A DNA stretch of 13,604 nucleotides from Verrucomicrobiales bacterium (GTDB lineage Bacteria > Verrucomicrobiota > Verrucomicrobiia > Verrucomicrobiales > DEV007). The notes under the pieces were generated by a model, which worked only from the letters and a program-made list of their open reading frames with translations, did no database searches and was not told where the DNA came from. The stretch spans positions 1-13,604 of the forward strand of contig JALRFZ010000427.1 in NCBI GenBank assembly GCA_023253615.1. The letters are read 5' to 3'. The position numbers were made by a program, and so were the translations under genes. This document shows positions 7,756-13,604 of this stretch, piece by piece. How positions within the stretch are numbered: the first letter of the stretch is position 1; the number at the start of each line of letters is the position of its first letter.

Positions 7756-7769
7756 CACGGAGCACCTCC
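7756..7769 (-). promoter_or_regulatory. Strong SD (GGAGGT) with in-frame GTG start alternative
   Basis: On the minus strand GGAGGT (7764-7769) is followed by GCTCC and then GTG (7756-7758), in frame with the small exported protein 42 bases further on. This is the best ribosome-binding site in the sulfatase to exported-protein gap, and it argues for the GTG start. The classic signal peptide argues for ATG 7716. Both cannot be decided from sequence alone. Confidence 0.5.
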
Positions 7770-7813
7770 CGTGGCGAGGAGAAAATCCCCGGCACGGACC
7801 GGCGTGATCCAAC

Positions 7814-9793
7814 TCATTCCCCGAACCGCCATTCCTTCACCCGCCCATCGGCCCCTGCGATCCGGTAGCTCCTGATTGCCACCGTTTTCCCATCCGCAGC
7901 GGGGAGATGGAGACGCAGAAGTCCTCCGACACCCTCGAGCGGCAGATCGAGCTCCACGACCTGCCAATCGCCCGTGGCAGACAGGGTCTGCTCCACGATC
8001 TGACCCTCTTGCGGAAATTCCTCCTGATCGGCCTCCTTCCATTGGCATTGCACGACACCGCCCGCCGGAGCCTGGATCTCGACCCGCACCTCCAGCGGCC
8101 CTTCAAAACGCCCCTGGGCCGTGCCAAGGAAAGGGCGCCGCCCGGTGCCGGTGACCTTGAGCAGGCCCTCCTCGAGCTTCGCTTCGCAAAACTTGGGCAC
8201 GAGCCCTTCGGCGGCTTTTGTCACGCCAGACTTCTTTCCGGCGGCGGCATTGCCAGGCGCAGGCTCGCGGTAGGCCGGATTCGGAATGGGAGCGATGGCA
8301 CCGGTCTCGGCGATGAAACGTTCGATGAGCTTCTCGAGCCGGGCGACCTGATCGGGATGCTCCTTGGCGAGATTCGTCGTTTCGCCGGGATCTTTCCCGA
8401 GGTCGTAGAGTTCGCGGGTTTCGGGATATTCACGATGCGGCTCCCACCGGTAGATCAGCTTCCAATCGCCCGAGCGCACCGACACGGCCGGGATGAGGTG
8501 GGGAAACCAAGTGAAAATCGCCTCGCGATCGAGCGCCGCCTTGCCTTCCAGAACGGGCAGCAGGGAGACCCCATCGACGACCTGCCCGTCCGGACGAGCC
8601 GCACCGACTGCATCGAGAATGGTGGGGAAATAATCGATCGCCGAGACGATCTCTTCGCTGGTGGAGCCTGCCGCGATGCGACCGGGCCAGCGGATCATCA
8701 GCGGCACGCGCTGGCCGCCTTCATAGATGCGGCCCTTGCCTTCGCGGAGGGGGGCGTTGTTTGTCGGTCCTTCACCACCGGCCCACTTGCGCCAATCCCG
8801 GATGGCGGCGCTTTTGGGATGATCGGCCTTCAGATTCGCGGTCTTACGGTCATCCTCGCGATTGCTGTGGACGTTGCCGCCATTGTCCGAGGTGAAAAGA
8901 AGCAGGGTGTCATCGGCAAGACCGAGCTCGTCGAGCTTGTCGAGGATGCGTCCGAGGCTCTCGTCGACGCTGCGCAGCATCGAGGCCATGATGGGGTTGC
9001 GCTGATCTCCGCGGGGATCGGTCTTTTTCGCGAATTCAGCGGTGTAGGCCTCCTTGTGTCCCCAGGGACCGTGGACGCCGTATTGGCAGAGGTTGAGGAA
9101 GAATCGCTCGTCGCGATGGGTCTCGAGGAATTTCAACACTTCATCGGTGAGCCGATCGGTGATGTACTCGCCCTCGGCGCCATCGGTGATGGTGCCGACC
9201 TTCGTCTTTCCACCCGCTTTGCCTTCGAAGGAAACTCCGTAGGGTGAAAAATAGCTGGGCGGGCCCGGGTCGGGCACGCAAAACCACGCCGTCTCATAGC
9301 CGTGTTGATCGGGCCGATGCCCGGGCGCGATCCCGAGATGCCATTTCCCGAAATGCCCGGTGCGGTAGCCTTCCCCCTTGAGAACCTCGGCCACGGTAAC
9401 GAGCCCGGGATCCAGGTAGTTCTTGCTGTTCGGATAGAGAAAGCGGCTCGCGGGCGGGGCCTTTTCGGGAAAAGGCGACGCTCCCCGGGCGGCGGCGGGC
9501 TGGTGTCCGGTGGCGGAGGTGATCCCGTGGCGCGCGGAGTATTGTCCCGTCTGGATCGTGGCCCGGGTCGGCGAGCAGAGCGGCACGGAGTAGGCCTGGG
9601 TGAAACGCATCGACTGCGAGGCCAGACGGGTCATGTTCGGCGTCTCGTAGTATTGCGATCCATAGGGCTCGCTGTCCATCCAGCCCATGTCATCGACGAG
9701 AAAGACGATGACATTGGGGCGTTTGTCAGGATCCGCGTGCAGCGGCCCCAGGGGTAGGACACCAACCAACAGAATGAGATAGAGACGAGTCAT
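7814..9793 (-). CDS. Exported type I sulfatase with C-terminal beta domain
   Basis: 659 residues, predicted to hydrolyse a sulfate ester outside the cytoplasm. The N-terminus has a signal peptide (hydrophobic 4-18, likely cleavage after LHA, 18-20). Catalytic features of the arylsulfatase-A-like family are all visible: metal residues in VDDMGW (33-38, Asp34/Asp35); the formylglycine signature CSPTR with Cys73; GKWHLG (149-154); YGVHGPW (238-244); and TSDNGGN (301-307). Cys73 must be oxidised by a maturase that is not in this window. Residues about 528-659 form an added beta-rich domain (e.g. LEVRVEIQAP, WQVVELDLPL), possibly glycan-binding. Such tails are common in sulfatases of this bacterial group. 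The substrate is probably a sulfated polysaccharide, by analogy. The start is ATG 9793 before the signal peptide, with only weak GGGG upstream. It begins 46 bp after the RES toxin stop. Confidence 0.93.
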   Translation of the reverse strand: MTRLYLILLVGVLPLGPLHADPDKRPNVIVFLVDDMGWMDSEPYGSQYYETPNMTRLASQSMRFTQAYSVPLCSPTRATIQTGQYSARHGITSATGHQPAAARGASPFPEKAPPASRFLYPNSKNYLDPGLVTVAEVLKGEGYRTGHFGKWHLGIAPGHRPDQHGYETAWFCVPDPGPPSYFSPYGVSFEGKAGGKTKVGTITDGAEGEYITDRLTDEVLKFLETHRDERFFLNLCQYGVHGPWGHKEAYTAEFAKKTDPRGDQRNPIMASMLRSVDESLGRILDKLDELGLADDTLLLFTSDNGGNVHSNREDDRKTANLKADHPKSAAIRDWRKWAGGEGPTNNAPLREGKGRIYEGGQRVPLMIRWPGRIAAGSTSEEIVSAIDYFPTILDAVGAARPDGQVVDGVSLLPVLEGKAALDREAIFTWFPHLIPAVSVRSGDWKLIYRWEPHREYPETRELYDLGKDPGETTNLAKEHPDQVARLEKLIERFIAETGAIAPIPNPAYREPAPGNAAAGKKSGVTKAAEGLVPKFCEAKLEEGLLKVTGTGRRPFLGTAQGRFEGPLEVRVEIQAPAGGVVQCQWKEADQEEFPQEGQIVEQTLSATGDWQVVELDLPLEGVGGLLRLHLPAADGKTVAIRSYRIAGADGRVKEWRFGE

Positions 9794-9839
9794 GCGCCCC
9801 GGATGAACCCCGCGTTTCCCCACGGGTTCCGCGCGTTTC

Positions 9840-10307
9840 TCAAACGACTCCCGGCAGCCGTGTATCGAGCGCGAACGGTTCGCCGACACCGATCGAGAGT
9901 TGCTCGAAATCGGGATGGGCGGGATTGAGGAGGAAATTCCGCTCCTGCGGGACGACCACGCTCGGCACCGAGAGCACCGGCGTGCTTGCCTCCTTCAACC
10001 AGGCATCGCCCAAGGCCCGGACGCCCGGGGGGGCCGGGAATTGGCGCCAATTCGCCGGTAGGACCGACTCATCCAGCGTCTCCGCAAGGCTTTCCTCGAA
10101 TTCGCAGGGGATCGCGATCCACGCGAGCGGCACCGGAGGCTGTAGATGGACGAGCATTTCCAACGCGGCAAGCGACAGGGTGCCGCTCGTGTAGACGACC
10201 GATTGGCCGCGGGAATTCCACCGCCCTCCTACCTTCGCCGCCCCCTCACCGGAAAAGGCGGTGGCGGCGTATTTCGCCTTCACGATCCGCCAGACGGTGC
10301 GCTTCAT
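9840..10307 (-). CDS. RES-domain toxin (NAD-consuming or ADP-ribosylating)
   Basis: 155 residues, the normal size for a RES toxin. The family's landmark residues are visible: Arg7 (VWRIV), Arg29 in GGRWN (27-31), Tyr39 in VVYTSG (37-42), Glu50 in LAALE (46-50), and the C-terminal SVVVPQERNFLLNP (116-129) followed by HPDF. The Arg29/Tyr39/Glu50 spacing fits the active site described for characterised RES toxins. Those deplete NAD+ or ADP-ribosylate a target such as PRPP synthetase. Nothing suggests truncation. The start ATG shares ATGA with the stop of the antitoxin gene upstream, as is usual for coupled antitoxin-toxin pairs. It is placed between the DUF1501 unit and the sulfatase. Whether it kills by NAD+ loss or by modification of a protein cannot be told here. 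Confidence 0.9.
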   Translation of the reverse strand: MKRTVWRIVKAKYAATAFSGEGAAKVGGRWNSRGQSVVYTSGTLSLAALEMLVHLQPPVPLAWIAIPCEFEESLAETLDESVLPANWRQFPAPPGVRALGDAWLKEASTPVLSVPSVVVPQERNFLLNPAHPDFEQLSIGVGEPFALDTRLPGVV

Positions 10308-10771
10308 GCGTAGACGCCATATTCGAGGCGGCCGAGGAGATCTTCGACCTCGCGCGCCCCCACCTCCGTCTCGGCGTAAACCAAGGGCGACTCTCCCCCG
10401 AGGCCGACCTGGGGCGTGGCCAACCAGGCACGCGCCGCCTCGACCGACTCCAAGGTCTCGACCGCGAGTGCGAGGAGCCTCGCAAACCGATAAACGCGAT
10501 CCGATTCCCCCGTATCGAGCCGCCCGGCGACCTTGCGACGATGGAGCGTGGCCCGGGAGATACCGAGATGCCCCGCCAGCCGATCCATGGGCAGATCGAG
10601 GAGATCGCGGAGATCTTCCATCTCACGGAACGGCAGCCCGCCTTTGAGACGGGCGATCACCGTGGCCTGGGGCACCGCTCCCAGCAGCGAATCCCGCACC
10701 AGATGCCCCACCCGGTAGGACACGGGGACTTCGGCGACACGGTCGGCGGGGCGTGCTTTCAACTCTTTCAT
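10304..10771 (-). CDS. Xre/MbcA/ParS-family antitoxin (HTH plus DUF2384)
   Basis: 155 residues from ATG 10771. It should bind and neutralise the RES toxin and repress the operon. A helix-turn-helix-like segment (about residues 58-84, with RLAGHLGISRATLHRRK) is followed by the toxin-binding DUF2384 region ending in EVGAREVEDLLGRLEYGVYA, typical of this family. An in-frame ATG at 10789 would add MVNLIH. The codons there (GTT AAT TTG ATT CAT) are AT-ending and unlike the GC-ending codons of the rest, so I read them as promoter DNA and prefer 10771. No SD is visible for either, so a leaderless or short-leader transcript is possible. The stop overlaps the toxin start by ATGA. An inverted repeat lies 21 bases upstream. 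Confidence 0.85.
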   Translation of the reverse strand: MKELKARPADRVAEVPVSYRVGHLVRDSLLGAVPQATVIARLKGGLPFREMEDLRDLLDLPMDRLAGHLGISRATLHRRKVAGRLDTGESDRVYRFARLLALAVETLESVEAARAWLATPQVGLGGESPLVYAETEVGAREVEDLLGRLEYGVYA

Positions 10772-10776
10772 ATGAA
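10767..10776. promoter_or_regulatory. 10-bp perfect palindrome TTCATATGAA over the antitoxin start
   Basis: TTCATATGAA is its own reverse complement and contains the preferred antitoxin start codon. It could be a half of a repressor site together with the inverted repeat at 10793-10807, or coincidence in an AT-rich stretch. Confidence 0.3.
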
Positions 10777-10792
10777 TCAAATTAACCATTCA

Positions 10793-10807
10793 CTTGAAAC
10801 ATTCAAG
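10793..10807. promoter_or_regulatory. Inverted repeat, candidate operator of the toxin-antitoxin operon
   Basis: CTTGAA-ACA-TTCAAG is a perfect 6-bp inverted repeat around a 3-base centre, just upstream of the antitoxin gene. Antitoxins of this family repress their own promoter through palindromic sites, so this is a plausible binding site. Its minus-strand TTGAAT (10801-10806) also resembles a -35 element; 16 bases later comes TAATTT, a weak -10. Role inferred from position and symmetry only. Confidence 0.5.
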
Positions 10808-10855
10808 CGCTTTTTCGCGACGATGAACCCGGTTTTCTCGATCCTCGCCGAAGCG

Positions 10856-10945
10856 CTTTCTCAAACCCGGACAATCCAAATCCCCCATCGAGCACCACTC
10901 CTACTCTTACCTCATACTCAGACTCTTACTCAAAACCGGACATTC
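10856..10945. repeat. Pair of 21-bp imperfect direct repeats
   Basis: Bases 10856-10876 (CTTTCTCAAACCCGGACAAT plus C) and 10925-10945 (CTTACTCAAAACCGGACATT plus C) match at 18 of 21 positions and are 69 bp apart. The second copy runs from the left arm of the hairpin at 10909-10987 into its loop. Function unknown; it may mark a local duplication or a spread intergenic repeat family. Confidence 0.55.
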
Positions 10946-10987
10946 TTAGGCCGCCGCTGAGTATGAGTATGAGTATGAGTATGAGGT
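10909..10987 (-). terminator. Large imperfect hairpin after the DUF1501 stop, possible 3'-end element
   Basis: Arms 10909-10932 and 10964-10987 pair at 22 of 24 positions (mismatches at 10921/10975 and 10926/10970), including a perfect 12-bp outer part ACCTCATACTCA/TGAGTATGAGGT, with a 31-base loop. On the minus strand it begins 1 base after the DUF1501 stop codon. That position suits transcript termination or 3'-end protection of the DUF1553-DUF1501 mRNA. No U-tract follows the arm, so it is not a classical intrinsic terminator. Structure is seen in sequence; role is inferred. Confidence 0.5.
10958..10985. repeat. Hexanucleotide tandem repeat (TGAGTA, 4.7 copies)
   Basis: Four exact copies of TGAGTA followed by TGAG. 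A degenerate complementary array of the type NTACTC lies at about 10901-10931 (CTACTC, TTACCTC, ATACTC, AGACTC, TTACTC), so the two arrays face each other and build the hairpin at 10909-10987. The copy number could vary by slippage. Confidence 0.9.
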
Positions 10988-10988
10988 T

Positions 10989-12395
10989 TTACACCAGGAG
11001 CTCCCTCACCACCTCGCCGTGGACGTCGGTGAGGCGGAAATCCCGGCCGTCGAAGCGGAAGGTCAGCTTCTCGTGATCGAGCCCGAGCTGATGCAGGATG
11101 GTGGCGTGGAGATCGTGCATGTGTACCTTGTTCTCCACCGCCATGAAACCGAATTCGTCGGTCGCGCCGTGGGCGTAACCGGGCTTGAATCCCCCGCCCG
11201 CGAGCCAGGTGGTGAATCCTTTCGGGTTGTGATCGCGTCCGGTGCCGTTGCTCTGGGCATAGGGGGTGCGGCCGAATTCACTGCCAAACCAGACGATCGT
11301 GTCCTCGAGCAGCCCCCGCTGCCTGAGATCCTCCAGCAATCCCGCGACCGGACGATCGACGGCGAGGGCATGGTCGGCGTGTTTCGGCAAATTCGAATGC
11401 TGGTCCCACGCGGGATTGGCGGTGTTGTCGCCGTAGGTCACCTGCACGAAGCGGACGCCGGACTCGCAGAGTCGGCGCGCGAGGAGGCATTTCCGTCCGA
11501 AATCTTCGGTCGGCGCGCCGTCGCGGATCCCGTAGAGATCGAAGGTCGACGCGGATTCCTTCGAGAGATCGGTGATTTCCGGAGCGTGGCTCTGGAGGCG
11601 CCAGGCGAGTTCGTAGGATTCGATCGCCGCCTCGAACTCGGCGTCGCCGGGACGTTTCGACCGCTGTGCCTCGTTCAACGCCTGGATGAAATCAAAACGT
11701 CCGCGCCGCTGGGCATCGGTCAGGCTCGCGTTGCCGATGTTGCGGATCGCGGCCTCGGCAGCGGGTGCGTCGGCGCGTCCGAGCGGGGTGCCTTGGTAGA
11801 CCGGCGGCAAAAAGGCGCTGCCGTAATTCCTCGCGCCACCGTTCCCGGTCGAGGGACCGATCGTGACGAATCCCGGCAGATTTTCGCTCTCGCTGCCGAG
11901 CCCGTAGGTGACCCACGATCCCATCGAGGGCCGGATGAAATTTGTCGTGCCGGTGTGAAGAAAGAGCGTGGCCGGGCCGTGGGCGATGCCCTCGGTGTGC
12001 ATCGAGTGCACGAAACAAAGATCGTCCACGTGTCGGGCGATCTCGGGGAAGAGCGACGAGACTTGGCGGCCGCATTGTCCGTGGGGGGAAAACTCCCATT
12101 TCGGAGCCATCAGCCTCTGGGCACTGGCTTCGTTCTTGCCGGAGTTCGCGATCTTCCGGGCGTCGAAGAAGTCCGCCATCTCGCCGTCGCGACGGATCAA
12201 CTCGGGCTTGTGGTCGAAGGTATCGACCTGGCTCGGACCGCCCTGCATGAAGAGGAAAATGATGCGTTTCGCCCGTGCCGGCAGCACCGGCGACCTCGCC
12301 CCGAGCGGACTAGCCGAGAGTTTGCCCGCGAGGCCGGCAAAAGCCAGGCCACCGAATCCGCAGGAGAGCGATTGGAGCGCGTGTCGTCGGTTCAT
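10989..12395 (-). CDS. DUF1501 domain protein with twin-arginine-like leader
   Basis: 468 residues, full length for DUF1501. The N-terminus MNRRHALQSLSCGFGGLAFAG has a twin-arginine-like motif and hydrophobic core, so export is likely. Family blocks include FLFMQGGPSQVDTFDHKP (47-64), GSEFGRTP (371-378), GRDHNPKGF (386-394) and MHDLHATILHQLGLD (about 426-440). The fold is distantly related to alkaline phosphatase/sulfatase enzymes, and the Asp/His-rich blocks suggest metal binding, but no activity is established for the family. Genes of this type are usually next to PSD1/DUF1553 genes in planctomycetes and verrucomicrobia, as here (gap 9 bp). That pairing suggests a joint role, often proposed to be in polysaccharide use. 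There is no SD, so translation may be coupled to the upstream gene. The stop TAA is followed directly by the hairpin. Confidence 0.93.
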   Translation of the reverse strand: MNRRHALQSLSCGFGGLAFAGLAGKLSASPLGARSPVLPARAKRIIFLFMQGGPSQVDTFDHKPELIRRDGEMADFFDARKIANSGKNEASAQRLMAPKWEFSPHGQCGRQVSSLFPEIARHVDDLCFVHSMHTEGIAHGPATLFLHTGTTNFIRPSMGSWVTYGLGSESENLPGFVTIGPSTGNGGARNYGSAFLPPVYQGTPLGRADAPAAEAAIRNIGNASLTDAQRRGRFDFIQALNEAQRSKRPGDAEFEAAIESYELAWRLQSHAPEITDLSKESASTFDLYGIRDGAPTEDFGRKCLLARRLCESGVRFVQVTYGDNTANPAWDQHSNLPKHADHALAVDRPVAGLLEDLRQRGLLEDTIVWFGSEFGRTPYAQSNGTGRDHNPKGFTTWLAGGGFKPGYAHGATDEFGFMAVENKVHMHDLHATILHQLGLDHEKLTFRFDGRDFRLTDVHGEVVRELLV

Positions 12396-12404
12396 GGCGG
12401 GGAT

Positions 12405-13604
12405 CTATTCGAGGTAACGGAAATCGAGGCTGGCAAAAAGACCTTGGAGAATGGTGCTCCACGCCTCCCCTTCCCCGCCTGCCGGAGTCGCGGCGAGCAG
12501 GCTGGAGACGAGGGCGCGCTCGCTCTCGAGCGGCGCGCGGCCGAGGACGCGGTAGGTGGCGAGCTCGAAACGGCTCTCGTCGCAGGTCCCCTCCGCCTGG
12601 ATCCGTGTCGCGGCGTGCTCCGCCTCTTCCAGGACGAAGGGATGATTCATCATCAGCAGGGCCTGTGGCGCGACCGTGCCGAGATCACGTTTCCCCGTGG
12701 TGCGGCTCGGGTCGGCGAGATTGAAGGCTTCGAGGAATTCCGGCAGGGAATTCCGCAACACCGGCAGGTAGATGCTGCGGCGGAGGCTGTCCTGCTCGTA
12801 GCTGTAGTCGTTCGACGCGGCGGGGCGGATCGTCGGGCCACCCGCCCCCGGATCGAGGCGACCGCTTGCAAAGAGGATCGCATCGCGCATCGCCTCCGCC
12901 TCGAGACGACGGCGCGGGGCACGGGAGAAAAGACGGTTCTCCGGATCCGCCTCAAGAAAAGGCTGCTCGTCCGACGGGGCGGACCGTTGGTAGGCCTCGG
13001 TCAGGGCGATCTCGCGGACGAGCCATTTCACCGACCACCCTTCTTCCATGAACCGCAGCGCCAGCCAATCGAGCAACTCCGGATGCGAGGGGGCTTCGCC
13101 GGTGGTGCCGAAGTTGTCGGAAGTGCGGACGATGCCGCTGCCGAACATCCAGTGCCAGACGCGGTTCACGAAGACGCGGGCGGTCAGCGGATTCTCCGGC
13201 GACGCGATCCATTGGGCGAGCTCGAGGCGGCCGCTCTGCCCCGGGGCGATCTCCGCGGTGCTGGATCGGTCGGCTGCTTGCGTCACCTGCAGGAAACCCC
13301 GCGGCACCGGTTCGCCGGTCGGCTGGTGGACGATGCCACGGGCGAGCACGGGGAGATCGACGGGGTTTTCCCGCTCGCGGATGCCGAGGTACTTGGGGCG
13401 TGAAGGCCCGGACTCCTTCAAGGCGGCAATCTCTTTCTTCAGGCGCGCCACCTCGGCGACGGCTTCGCGGCGACGCTGCGCTGCCTTTTCGTCGCGGGGA
13501 CCCGCGGGAGAATCGACCGGCTTTTCGAGATCCCCGACCGGGATGAACTGCACCGCGTCCGCGACGACATAACCCGAGGTGCCCTCGTTCGAGATCAGCA
13601 CGAA
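12405..13604 (-). CDS. PSD1/DUF1553 protein with a golvesin-like segment, N-terminus beyond window edge
   Basis: 399 residues visible; the frame is open at the right edge, so the N-terminal part (in relatives, a cytochrome-c-like PSCyt1 and a DUF1549/PSCyt2 domain) is missing here. The fragment opens with ISNEGTSGYVVADAVQFIPV, which resembles the end of golvesin/xanthan-lyase-type beta domains. A charged, helix-prone stretch follows (about 37-66, RRREAVAEVARLKKEIAALK). The PSD1 domain then runs to the end with VNRVWHWMFGSGIV, DNFGTTGEAPSHPELLDWLA, SLRRSIYLPVLRN and TVAPQALLMMNHPFV. The stop TAG lies 9 bp before DUF1501. Biochemical role unknown; the family is a multidomain exported protein of planctomycetes and verrucomicrobia. 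Confidence 0.92.
   Translation of the reverse strand, partial: FVLISNEGTSGYVVADAVQFIPVGDLEKPVDSPAGPRDEKAAQRRREAVAEVARLKKEIAALKESGPSRPKYLGIRERENPVDLPVLARGIVHQPTGEPVPRGFLQVTQAADRSSTAEIAPGQSGRLELAQWIASPENPLTARVFVNRVWHWMFGSGIVRTSDNFGTTGEAPSHPELLDWLALRFMEEGWSVKWLVREIALTEAYQRSAPSDEQPFLEADPENRLFSRAPRRRLEAEAMRDAILFASGRLDPGAGGPTIRPAASNDYSYEQDSLRRSIYLPVLRNSLPEFLEAFNLADPSRTTGKRDLGTVAPQALLMMNHPFVLEEAEHAATRIQAEGTCDESRFELATYRVLGRAPLESERALVSSLLAATPAGGEGEAWSTILQGLFASLDFRYLE

Noticed and set aside
7907..9247. 446-codon plus-strand open frame
   Set aside because: Antisense to the sulfatase; no recognisable motif or signal.
10901..10987. CRISPR-like array
   Set aside because: Repeats are 6-bp units without unique spacers; this is a simple-sequence inverted array.
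11019..13403. 794-codon plus-strand open frame
   Set aside because: Antisense to DUF1501 and DUF1553 genes, both with strong family motifs; composition-driven shadow.

Overview
The window is GC-rich bacterial chromosome, probably from the Planctomycetota-Verrucomicrobiota group and more likely a Verrucomicrobiota member. The main reasons are the tandem PSD1/DUF1553 and DUF1501 genes and a sulfatase carrying an extra C-terminal beta domain. The assignment is inferred from gene content only; no rRNA or marker gene is present. Nearly every gene is on the minus strand, so transcription reads from the right end to the left. Only one gene, near 3.1-3.9 kb, is on the plus strand.

Right to left: (1) 10989-13604 holds a DUF1553 gene cut by the window edge, then a DUF1501 gene with a twin-arginine-like leader. 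They form a two-gene unit that ends in a large imperfect hairpin made of facing hexanucleotide repeats (10909-10987). (2) 9840-10771 is a Xre/RES-type toxin-antitoxin module with an inverted repeat just upstream that could be its operator. (3) 7814-9793 is a secreted sulfatase with the CSPTR formylglycine signature. (4) 4561-7716 (or 7758) is a cassette of five genes, each overlapping the next by the four bases ATGA. They encode a small exported protein, an exported L,D-transpeptidase, a membrane-anchored BNR/sialidase-like protein, and two polytopic membrane proteins of unknown function. (5) 3100-3882 (+) is an exported phosphodiester-glycosidase (NAGPA/DUF2233) protein whose 3' end overlaps the 3' end of the cassette by 20 bp. 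(6) 1-2986 holds glgX (glycogen debranching) and a downstream AspT/YidE-type transporter cut by the left edge.

The strongest candidate for an undescribed system is the five-gene coupled cassette. It links peptidoglycan cross-linking, a sialidase-fold protein and two membrane proteins of unknown family, one with dense conserved-looking polar motifs. All five products are predicted exported or membrane-bound, and the sulfatase and phosphodiester glycosidase beside them suggest envelope or extracellular glycan work. That function is an inference. There are no RNA genes, CRISPR arrays, insertion sequences or origins that I can support. The only gene-free stretch of note is 10772-10988 (about 217 bp), which holds the toxin-antitoxin control region, a pair of direct repeats and the hairpin.
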